Source: Parasponia andersonii | Lineage: Eukaryota; Streptophyta; Magnoliopsida; Rosales; Cannabaceae | Direction of reading: 5' to 3' | Assembly (NCBI GenBank): GCA_002914805.1 | Contig: JXTB01000328.1 | Span: forward strand, 18,767 to 82,766 | DNA length: 64,000 nucleotides | Shown: piece by piece, positions 11,198-21,389 of the stretch | Numbering within the stretch: the stretch's first letter is position 1 | Layout of the letters: every line of letters starts with the position of its first letter | Program-made: the position numbers and the translations under genes | The notes under the pieces: model-generated | The model's input: the letters and a program-made list of their open reading frames with translations, nothing else | Databases searched by the model: none | Told to the model about the DNA's origin: nothing

Positions 11198-14135
11198 AAA
11201 ATCATTTATGCTATTGTTCTATTTTTGAATTTCATATAACACATATATTTATATATAAATTAATATTTAAATAGAAATTAGATATATATATATATAAATT
11301 AAACTTAAAAAAACAAGAAAAAGGGAAGGTTGCCGTGAGTCATTTATATGACTTATAAAAAAAATAATAATAATAATAAAATAAAATAAAATAAAATAAA
11401 AAGAAAAATAGAAAAAAAAGGAAACATATTATTAATGGGATTTCAAGTGTATATATATATTGATGTTTATATTTCTATTTTCCTCAAAACCCTAGCCACC
11501 TCTACCTCTTTCCCATCTCCCTAAAAACTCAGAAAGAAATTCTCTATATATCCTCCTTTGTCTATTTCTTCATCTTTAAATTCTCTATATATCCTCCAAG
11601 AATTTCAAGATTTTTATCACTCTTATTTGATTTGCAGGTAAAATCTCTATACATGTTTTTTTCCGATTGTATATTTATTAATTTTTCTAAAGATATGATA
11701 ATGAGTCTTAATTAACTGTATTTATGTGATTAAATATAATTTTATTGATTATTTTGTGATTTTAATGTTCTTTAGCATAAACATGTCACTGTTTTATCTT
11801 CTTATAAAACTGATCTCTGTGTTCTACGAATTTTTATAAATAGCTGGAAATTTATTTTTGTACTGTTCTTTTGCATAGATCTTTCTTGAGATGTCTGGTT
11901 TAGTCTCAAAAATTTTCGGAACCAATTGTAGTCTAATTAAATAATAATAAATTTTTTATTACACATTGTCAGTGTGCTAAAAATCTGTCAATAAACACTT
12001 TTCTGAGATTCCAGATTTTATATTATTTTTATAGAACTCTCTATTATCTAATATTTGTAGGGTATATTTTTGGATATGTTATATAATCACTGTAAAAGTT
12101 ATAGGTAATGTTTCTTCATAGATTATTGTTCATGATTTTCTAACTATTTTATGTACTATTATGATTTTGTGCTGACAGTTTTATAAGAGGATGGTTATAA
12201 ATTATGAATAATTAGTTAACGTCACTTTTTAAGCCAATAAACATTTCTAATTATGTTTCTATATATCTAATATGTCTTTAAGAAGTTTTAGTATATAAAT
12301 ATTTTTTTTAGTAGGAGAAATAAATCGTTTTGTACCTGTTAGTCAGAAAACAAACGAAATTGACAGATTTTGTGTTTGAACTCTAAAAATACATAAATAT
12401 TATTTTTAAGTGTATTCTATGACTTCTTTTAATTTTGAATACTAAAATATTGTACTAAGAATGTTGTTGTGAAATTTTTTACATAAATTGATTGGTGAGT
12501 AATGAGATATAATTGTTATATGAGCAGCTGCCAGTTTTAGTTATTGTTTTGTACAAATTTTCGGAGTTCCAAACTACAAGCGTATTCTATGAAATTGTCA
12601 GTGGGATTATTGTATGAGATGTTGATTATATTCTATATTTGATATTTTCAGTTTTATACATAATTATGTTTATCTTAAGTGCATCAAAGATAAAATAATC
12701 TTTCGAGAAATTTTATTGAAATAAGAAAAATAAATTAAGCAAATTTGCATTTGTAATACCGATGATGTAGGCAGAGCACGTACATCGTAAGCATTCGGAG
12801 GATATTCTCACTTTTCTTGACTTTTTAATTTCGCTTGGACTTAATGTAAGTAAACCATACTTAACTGCTTTAATTGTTTATATGTTTTATATTGTATAAT
12901 TATGTGTTATATGTGTTTTACGCGGAAAATTGATGACATATAACATATTATTTTACGTGAGGCATAGTCATCCATATGCATGACATTATTTTATAAAATG
13001 GTATGTTTAATGTAACACCACTTGGCCTCACCCATAAGTGCTATCTTGAAGGTACTTTTGGGCTCATAGACCACCACTTAAATACCCGTGATCTTCCCAG
13101 AGTATACCCGATGTGAGACTTGGGGCATTACAAACTCACCCCGTTAAGGGTCTAGCGTCCTCGCTAGGGGGTCCACATTCAATAGCCCACATATTACCCT
13201 ATGGGTGGGGTCCATATTCACCACGATTCCGGCCCGTGGCAGCCTTCCAAGGCCCACACAGGTATGGAATGGGTCGGCCCTGATACCAAATGTAACACCA
13301 CTTGGTCTCACCCAAAAGTGCTAGCATGAAGGTACTTTTGGGCTCATAGACCACCACTTAGATACCCATGATCTTCCCAGAGCATACCCGATGTGCGACT
13401 TGGGGCATTACAATTTTTCACACTTATTAAGAAATAAAATGAGACGATGTAGACTATAGTATGGAGGTGCCCTATATGATTTTGACTCTGGGGATGATAA
13501 GCCCTTTTCGTGATCATTAATGTGTGTGTGGCTACATAGGCTAGGTACACTCACTTTATACCTCTAATATGGTTCCACCAAGGAGTCAGTAGCAAAAAAA
13601 AAAAAACAAAAAAATAAAAAAAATTGGTTCAGCAATCACGGCCCACTGGTTACCAAAAGCATAGGCATTACACTGAGTGCTCTCAAGGATTAAAATAAAA
13701 AGTCTTCAAAGTTATAAGAAGATCACAAAGAACATAATTTAGAAAATAACTAAAGCATGCCTCATCAATTGTGTGCATTGTGGTTTACTTACTGGGCTTT
13801 TAGCTCTTTATATTATTTAACATTTTTTCAGGTGATGAATAGTAGCATATCGGATGGTAGTGATGAGGCGACTCGACGACATGGTGGTCTAGATTTAAGT
13901 TGATTGAATATTTTCTAGTTTTTATTTTCTATTAATCACATTTTATATTTTTTAAATTTTTTCCCTTAGATTTCATGACTTTCAAATTATTGTTAGCATT
14001 TTCTTTATGAATTTAATAAACACTTAATGAGATGTTTATTTTAATAAAAAAAAAATTCTGCATTTCTTTTAAAGTTTAAGGAATTCAATGATAATACCTC
14101 ATAATCTAATAACCTTAGACTAAGGTGGTGTTACA
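11198..14135 (+). repeat. A4 5' LTR with inserted TRIM
   Basis: Long non-coding LTR. Its U3 AT-rich part with a TATATATA run is at about 11446-11460, followed by CTCAAAACCCTAGCCACC near the likely transcript start (11483-11500). A donor-like GTAAGT is at 12846, the TRIM at 13011-13412, and TTACTTACTGGGC with its hairpin at about 13784-13806. A TTTTTTCAG acceptor-like site ends at 13831 and the LTR end GGTGGTGTTACA is at 14135. The first 440 or so bases of a complete LTR are not here, because of the N join. Confidence 0.8.
13011..13412 (-). mobile_element. TRIM (miniature LTR retrotransposon), 402 bp
   Basis: Two direct repeats of exactly 122 bp (13011-13132 and 13291-13412) begin TGTAACACCACTTGG and end GGGGCATTACA. 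They differ at about 8 positions (about 93% identity). The 158-bp middle is non-coding. Next to the right repeat the minus strand reads TTTGGTATCAGG, a primer-binding site for initiator tRNA-Met, which sets the orientation. At the other end the minus strand reads AACGGGGTGAGTT, a likely polypurine tract. Size, terminal repeats and lack of coding fit TRIMs. No clean target duplication; about 130 bp of host LTR is missing at the site. Confidence 0.88.
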
Positions 14136-14141
14136 GAAAAA

Positions 14142-14153
14142 TGGTATCAGAGC
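14142..14153 (+). other. Primer-binding site of A4 (initiator tRNA-Met)
   Basis: TGGTATCAGAGC, six bases after the LTR end at 14135. Confidence 0.88.
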
Positions 14154-14368
14154 ATAGTTTTAAATGATTCTGTACACTTTTCTAGACCACTACATCATGT
14201 CACCGAGAGTCGATTCACTGCGATCTGGTAAGATTAAATATTTTATTTTATTTAAATTATACTGTTAGTTCATTTTATGAAGATTATATGTGTATACATT
14301 AAGTATTTCACAATTTGGGCATAACGGGGTTAAAAAAACTAAGGCTCTTTTTTTCTCTTTAGCTAAGA

Positions 14369-15425
14369 ATGGCTGGACCAAGTATTAGGTCACGGAATAA
14401 TGGGAATCAAGAGGCGAATCCTATTGACCAAAATGTGTCCCCTGAAACCCCACTAATAGTGGGAGCATTTATGCAAGCAATTGCAACTCTTGGACAGATG
14501 CAATAATGAGCACCTACTCAGCAGAGATTGCCAAGTACTATTTCTGAATTTAAGAAGTTATCTCCTCCATCCTTTGAAGGCACTACTGACCCACTTAAAG
14601 CTGAAAAATGGTTAGCTGAGATGGGAAAAGCTTTTGTTGTGCTAAATTGCGCAGATAGGGACAAAGTATCACATGCTGCATACATGCTTCAAGGAGATGC
14701 ATATGACTGGTGGCTAATGATTCAACGTCAACACGAGGGAAATGCTTCACCCTTCACTTGGGCTATGTTTTGAAATGCTTTCTACGAAAAGTATATCCCA
14801 AAAAGTGTTCAACAACAGAAATAGAGAGAATTCACACAATTGGAGCAAACAAAATAAGTCAGTCGCTGAGTACGAGGCAGAGTTTGCCCGTTTGGCTAAG
14901 TTTGCTCCTACACTAGTGACAACTGAGCCTAGTAGAGTTTGACGGTTTGAAGAGGGTTTAAAACCCCAAATTAAATACGCTGTCATTCCGTTTGAACTTA
15001 ATTGATACAGTGCAGTAGTGAGTAAGGCACTCTTGGTGGAGAGAACACAAATGATGGCACGAGAAGAGTTCAAAGGTCAGCAAGCAAACAACAATAGTGG
15101 CGGTGGAAAGTCAAAATTTTGGAAGAACAAGGGACAAAATCAGAAAAGAAAGCATTAGCAAGGGAATAATAACAACACTAGAGATGATCGTGATAAGCAG
15201 CAGAAAACTACATGCCCTAAGTGTGGCTAGGAACATCGAGGGGAGTGTCGTATGGGAACCAATATGTGCTATAAATGTGGTAAACTTTGACATATCTCTC
15301 ATTACTGTAGAATAGGCCAAGCATCGACTAGTGACAACTCTTGTGGTCAAATGAAGACTCAAGCCCGAGTTTATACCATGACTCAAAGGGAAGCAGAGGA
15401 TACACCTTCTGTAGTTACAGGTGTT
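14369..15425 (+). pseudogene. gag: A4 gag remnant
   Basis: Ty3 gag from the ATG at 14369. The capsid-like domain covers about 14530-14800 (FEGTTDPLKAEKWLAEMGKAF, DWWL near 14707). A basic, asparagine-rich linker and a CCHC zinc-knuckle region lie near 15265-15310. It runs directly into protease with no intron, unlike A1 and D0. Broken, with several interruptions. Confidence 0.82.
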
Positions 15426-18400
15426 ATGGATATTTGTGTCTTGTCTGCAAAAGTACTTATAGATTCTGGGGCTACTCATTCTTTCATTAATAGCAACGTT
15501 GCTAAGAAATTGAATACGACATTTATACTATCAAACACCTGGGTTAGCATATCCACCCCGTCGGGAGATAAAATGGAATCAAGAAGCATCTTAAAAGCCT
15601 ATAAAATAAAGTTTGGAGGACACACTTTGTTTGCTGATCTTTTAATTCTTGGATTCCATGACTTCGACGTCATACTAGGGATGGATTGGCTTAGTAAGTA
15701 CCGTGCTAACATAGACTGTCATGATCGAGTTGTGGTATTTAATCCCTTGAATGAGCCAAGCTTTAGTTTTACTGGTTCAAAACCCATGCTATGTATTCCT
15801 ATTATCTCTACAATGAAAGCACGACAAATGCTCAATAAAGGTTGTATGGGATATCTAGCTTTAATTTTGGATGCCTCAAAAGAAGGATTGGCAGTAGAGG
15901 ACGTACCAATTGTGTGTGAGTACCCAGATGTTTTCCCTGATGATTTGCCTGGGTTACCACCAGATCGGGAGATTGAATTTAAGATTAACTTGATACCTGG
16001 TACTTCTCCAATATCAAAGGCACCGTATCGTATGGCACCTACGGAGTTGAAGGAACTCAAGACGCAACTTTAAGAATTACTAGATAAGGAATTTATCCGA
16101 CCAAGTTATTCTCGATCGGGCGCTCCAGTCCTATTTGTCAGGAAGAAAGATGGGCCGTTGAGATTGTGCATCGATTATCTTGAATTGAATATGGTCACAA
16201 TTAAAAATAAGTACCCATTGCCTCGAATTGAAGATTTGTTTGACCAACTACAAGGTGCTAGCCATTTCTCTAAAATAGACCTACCATCAGGTTATCATCA
16301 GATGAAGGTTAAAGAAGATGATGTGTCTAAGACTGCTTTTCATTCAAGGTATAGGTATTATGAGTTCTTGGTCATGCCATTTGGTTTGACTAATGCCCCA
16401 GCTGCATTTATGGACCTAATGAATAGAGTGTTCAAGGAATAGTTAGACCAATTTGTGATCGTTTTCATAGATGACATTTTCGTGTATTCACGCTCTAAGA
16501 CGGAGCATGAGCGACACTTGAGATTGGTTCTTAACATCCTCCGTGAAAAGGAATTATATGCTGAATTCAAGAAGTGTGAGTTTTGGCTAGATCGTGTACC
16601 GTTTCTTGGCCATATCGTTTCCATGGAAGGTATAGCCGTAGACCCTAGTAAAGTTGAAGCTGTCAAAAGTTGGCTCGTACCGAAAAATGTAGGTGAGGTT
16701 CGTAGCTTTCTGGGTTTGGCTGGTTATTATCGTCATTTTGTGGAAGGATTTTCCCGAATTGCTTCTCCTTTGACACAATTGACTAGGAAAAACGTCAAGT
16801 TCCTCTGGTCTGACGAGTGTGAAAAGAGTTTTCAAGAATTGAAGCAACGATTAACATCAGTGCAAGTTTTTGCTATCCCCGTGGGTACTAAAGGGATTGT
16901 TATTTACAGTGATGCATCCAACCTCGATTTGGGTTGTGTTTTAATGTAGTATGGTAAAGTAATTGCTTAGGCATCGTGACAGTTGAAGGATTACGAAAAG
17001 AATTACCCCACCCATGATCTTGAGTTAGCAGCTGTTGTGTTTGCTCTCAAGATTTGGTGGCATTATTTATGTGGAGCCAAGTGTGAAATCTTCACAGACC
17101 ATAAGAGTTTGAAGTACTTATTCACACAAAAAGAGTTGAATATGCGAAAACGTCGATGGTTAGAATTAGTAAAGAATTACGACTGTGTGATTAACTACTA
17201 CCCAGGAAAGGCAAATGTGGTTGCAGATGCATTGAGTAGAAAGACTATTGGAAATCTTTCCATCTTGCAGGGTACCTCAATTCCTTTAAGGAATGAGATC
17301 CAAAAATTTGATTTAGAGCTGGTATTAAAACGGGAAATAGGACATTTTGCTGCTTTATCGATCAAACGAACTATCCTGGAAAGAATTAAAATTGCTCAAT
17401 CGAATGATCCAATGATTACCAAGTTAAAAGGTGACGTGCAACTAGCAAAACATCCTGAGTTGGTAATTTCCGAAGATGGAGCGTTGAGGTATGGTAAGAG
17501 GTTGTATGTACCCAACGATGAAGAATTAAAGAAAGAGATTATGAACGAAGCTCATCATACTCCTTATTCTATCCATCCAGGAGGTACTAAAATGTTTCGA
17601 GATATGAGCAATCATTATTGGTGGGTTGGTATGAGAAAGGATATAGCAGAATTCATTGAACATTGTCTGACTTGCCAGCAGGTAAATGCTGAGCACCAAC
17701 GACCTTCTGGTCTGTTAAAACCACTTTTGATTCCGGAATGGAAATGGGAGCATGTGGGAATGGATTTTGTACTTGGTTTACGTAGGACTCAAAAAGGATA
17801 TAATTCGATTTGGGTGATAGTGGATCGACTTACAAAATCAGCCCACTTTTTTCCAATTAAGAAGACCTTTAGCACGGACCAATATGCAGAGTTATATGTC
17901 GCAGATATAGTGAGGCTGCACGGAGTACTCTTGTCGATAGTTTCAGATAGAGATCCAAGGTTTACATCTATCCTCTGGAAAAGTTTGCATAAGGCTATGG
18001 GAACGCAGTTAAGGTTTAGCACAACATTTCACCCTCGGACCGATGGTCAATCAGAGAGAACTATCCAGACATTGGAAGATATGTTAAGAGTTTGTGTGAT
18101 CGATTTCCAAGGTTCTTGGGATAAGTTCTTACCTTTAGTGGAGTTCTCTTATAATAACAGTTTTCAGGCCAAAATTGGAATGGCGCCATATGAGGCTCTA
18201 TATGGGTGAAAATGTAGATCCCATGTACATTGGGATGAAATAGGAGAACCGAAGTTGATAGGTCCAGACATTGTACAACAAACAACTGAGGTGGTTGATA
18301 AGATCCAACAACGTATGAAGACAGCAAAAAGTCGACAGAAAAGTCATGCAGATAAAAGAAGGAAGCATTTGGAATTTGCAGTTGGAGATATGGTCCTTTT

Positions 18401-18824
18401 GAAAGTAGCACCTGTGAAAGGAGTGATGAGATTCGGATTGAAGGGTAAGCTAAATCCTCGTTTCATTGGACCTTTTGAGATACTAGAGCGAGTGGGTGAT
18501 CTGGCGTATAGATTAGCATTACCTCCATCATTATCGAGTTTGCATAATGTATTCCACGTATCAATGTTGAGAAAATATGTTTCCGATCCTTCCCATATTC
18601 TAAGTTGTGAACCGTTAGAACTTCGTAACGATCTTTCTTATGAGGAGGCTCTAGTAAAGATTCTGGATCGTGAAGTTAGAGAGTTAAGAAATAAGACTAT
18701 TCCTTTAGTTAAAGTTCTTTGGAGGAATCATGCGATTGAGGAAGTGACGTGGGAACGGGAAGAGGAGATGCGTGCAAAGTATCCCAATCTTTTTGGTATG
18801 TTCAATTTCGAGGACAAAATTTAA
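15426..18824 (+). pseudogene. pol: A4 pol remnant (PR-RT-RNase H-INT-chromodomain)
   Basis: Domains in order: aspartic protease with DSGATHSF near 15460; reverse transcriptase about 16000-16560 with a VFIDDIF box near 16465; RNase H about 16880-17260 ([11 protein letters not shown] near 17093). Next come the integrase HHCC finger at 17560-17670, the integrase core at 17740-18210 ([18 protein letters not shown]), GPFEILERVG near 18472 and a chromodomain-like end with TWEREEEM near 18750. The stop at 18822-18824 lies close to the polypurine tract. Broken, about five interruptions. Confidence 0.87.
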
Positions 18825-18826
18825 TT

Positions 18827-18842
18827 TAAGAGGGGAGAAAAT
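18827..18842 (+). other. Polypurine tract of A4
   Basis: AAGAGGGGAGAAAAT directly before LTR start TGTAACACCC. Confidence 0.75.
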
Positions 18843-20013
18843 TGTAACACCCATGATTAGAATGCCCTAGAATTGCTAAGTGTTACTTTTTATTAATTCC
18901 ATTTAATGTTATTTAATTTATATAGTTTTTGTGCCTAACTTGATTCTATGCAGTGATAATGGCCAACAGTACTCGATCTATGTTTACGTGTCCTGATTTA
19001 AATTTATAACGTAAAGTTTACATGTACTGCATATTGAAAATTTTTATTTGTCATTTATATTATGTTATGAGTGCACTATGAATCTAATTGTCTTACATGC
19101 CTACTAAAATTTTTTGTAGATTCTTAAAATAATAATAAAAAAAAAGAATGGGTGTAAATAATATTATTAATGTATTTATTTTGAAGTTATTTAAATAAGT
19201 AATTGTTGTCATTAATGTTATTAATATTTAATTGACACAATGTTGTATTTAATTTTAATTTAAATGTCGTGTAAAAAAAAATCATTTATGCTATTGTTCT
19301 ATTTTTGAATTTCATATAACACATATATTTATATATAAATTAATATTTAAATAGAAATTAGATATATATATAAATTAAACTAAAAAAAAACAAAGAAAAA
19401 GGGAAGGCTGCCGTGAGTCATTTATATGACTTATAAAAAAAAATAATAATAATAAAATAAAATAAAATAACATAAAAAGAAAAATTGAAAAATGGGAAAC
19501 ATATTATTAATGGGATTTCAGGTATATATATATTGACATTTATATTTCTATTTTCCTCAAAATCCTAGCCACCTCTACCTCTTTCTCATCTCTCTAAAAA
19601 CTCAGAAAGAAATTCTCTAAGTATCATCCTTGCCTATTTGTTCATCTTTAAATTTTTTTTTAAATCTCCAAGAGAAGTCTAAGTCAAAGAATTTCAAGAT
19701 TTTTATCACTCTTATTTGATTTGTGGGTAAAATCTCTATACATGCTTTTTCTGATTGTATATTTATTAATTTTTCTAAAGATATGATAATGAGTCTTAAT
19801 TGACTATATTTATGTGATTAAATATAATTTTATTGATTATTTTGTGATTTTAATATTGTTTAGCATAAACATGTCACTGTTTTATCTTCTTATAAAACTG
19901 ATCTCTGTGTTCTACGAATTTTTATAAATAGCTTGTAGTTTATTTTTGTACTCTTCTTTTTCGTAGATCTTTTTGGAGATGTCTAGTTTAGTCCCAAACT
20001 TTTCGGAACCAAT
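18843..20013 (+). repeat. A4 3' LTR, partial (1.17 kb)
   Basis: Starts TGTAACACCCATGATTAG, matches the A3 LTR (9315 onward) and then the A4 5' LTR from 11198. The TATA-like run and CTCAAAATCCTAGCC near 19555 match. Family similarity stops at about 20013 (CGGAACCAATAG), where sequence of another Ty3 element (D0) begins with no recognisable LTR end between them. Confidence 0.8.
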
Positions 20014-21389
20014 AGTATTGAAACCTGACTTAAGGCCCTTGATCAAAGTTCTGAAGTTAACCACCTATGTTGAGGTTTTGGATTGAGCTTAGATTTTAGC
20101 TGAAGATGATGAGAAGTCCCATCAACTGGATAGTCAAAAATCAGGCATAAATCATAAAGGAAAGCCCTGGAATAGAAACAACCAAAAGAGGAAAGGAAGT
20201 TATAGCGGAGGCGACAAAGGTTGTAACAATAATAAAAAATTGCGACAACTTATGAAAAGTGCAGAAAGGCTCACTCAGGAGAATGTCGTATGGGTTCTAA
20301 TTTGTGCTTTAAATGTGGGAAGTCAGGGCACTTTATCAAAGACTACAAGGAGAACCAGACCATTGGTGGCAATAGTGGGCAAAAGAAAGCTCAAGGGCGC
20401 ATTTATGCTATGACATATAAAGAGGCTGATGCTTCGAATGATGTTATTTCAGGTAAACTCTAATAACTAGATCTTTTAGTAATAATCATGGTATTGATTT
20501 CATATATTATGTGTTATAGGTATTATGATTGTATCTGGTGTTCCTGCTTCTGTTTTATTTGATTCGGGAGCTACTCATTCTTTTTTCAACTTATCCTTTG
20601 CTGAAAAGTTAGGAGCTACACCAGAACCTTTACATAAACGGTTTAGTGTTTCCACACCTTCAGGAGCTATTCTAGGATCTTATTGTAGGCTAAAAGGGTG
20701 CAAAATCCTAATTTATAGATGAGAAAGATTTGTAGACCTTGTTCTTCTAGACATTCATGATTTCGACATCATACTGGGCATGGATTGATTGAGTGCAAAT
20801 CATGCAACCATTGATTGTAGTAAAAAGGAAGTGACCTTTCAACCGCCGACTGGACCAAGTTTTTCTTTCCTTGGAGTTAGGAGTGTACCCCGAGTACCTA
20901 TTATTACTACAATGAAGGTTCAGCATATGCTAAACAAAGGTTATGTTGGTTACCTTGCATCAGTATTTGAGGTGCCAAAGAAAGAGATCACAGCAAGCCA
21001 AGTACCAGTAGTTCTGGATTTCATAGATGTTTTTCCCGAAGATCCTGGTCTACCCCCGGATCATGAGATCAAGTTTGTGATAGATTTGATCCCCGGTACG
21101 GTGCCTATTTCTAAGGCACCATATCGCATGGCTCCAGCTGAATAAAAAGAGCTTAAAAAACAACTTCAGGATCTTTTAGATAAGAAGTTTATCAGACCTA
21201 GTCATTCACCATGGGGAGCTCCAGTGCTTTTTGTTAAGAAGAAAGATGGTTCAATGAGACTGTATATCGATTACAGGGAATTAAATAAAGTAACAATAAA
21301 GAATAAGTATCTGTTGCCTCAGATTGAAGATTGTTCAATCAATTACAAGGAGCTTGACACTTCTCAAAAATTGATTTAAGATCAGAATA
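20014..21389 (+). mobile_element. Ty3 fragment D0 (end of gag, protease, start of RT)
   Basis: Plus-strand coding fragment unlike its A neighbours in detail. It shows a lysine- and asparagine-rich gag end, a CCHC knuckle (CFKCGKSGHFIKDYK) near 20310, a 67-bp intron (20453-20519) and protease with FDSGATHSF near 20558. GMDWL lies near 20780, and RT begins with [15 protein letters not shown] near 21210. It is cut at the left by the A4 LTR and at the right by the B LTR. Broken, with several interruptions. It is a relative of A rather than a member, judging by many differences. Confidence 0.78.
20453..20519 (+). other. 67-bp GT...AG intron at gag-protease junction of D0
   Basis: Starts GTAAACTCTAATAACT and ends TGTTATAG, between the end of gag and the protease start. 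Same position, same length and similar first 16 bases as the A1 intron (GTATACTCTTATAACT on the minus strand). Elements B and C have no such segment at their gag-protease junctions. Confidence 0.72.

Larger units (their letters stand above)
11198..20013 (+). mobile_element. Ty3 chromovirus A4, near full length
   Basis: Best-preserved family A copy: 5' LTR (11198-14135, with a TRIM inserted), primer-binding site (14142-14153), gag from 14369, pol to 18824, polypurine tract and a partial 3' LTR (18843-20013). The internal region is 4.7 kb. Where its two LTRs overlap (about 740 bp) they look about 95-96% identical by eye. At a commonly used 1.3e-8 per site per year this suggests roughly 1.5-2 million years. 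Broken, with about eight to ten interruptions. Confidence 0.85.

Noticed and set aside
14142-14153. TGGTATCAGAGC and its inverted copies as possible tRNA gene ends
   Set aside because: Only about 12 bases match and each lies just inside an LTR end, so they are primer-binding sites, not tRNA genes.
20014-21389. D0 as a continuation of A4
   Set aside because: It repeats the gag-protease-RT region that A4 already has, differs at many positions and follows the A4 3' LTR directly, so it is a separate element.
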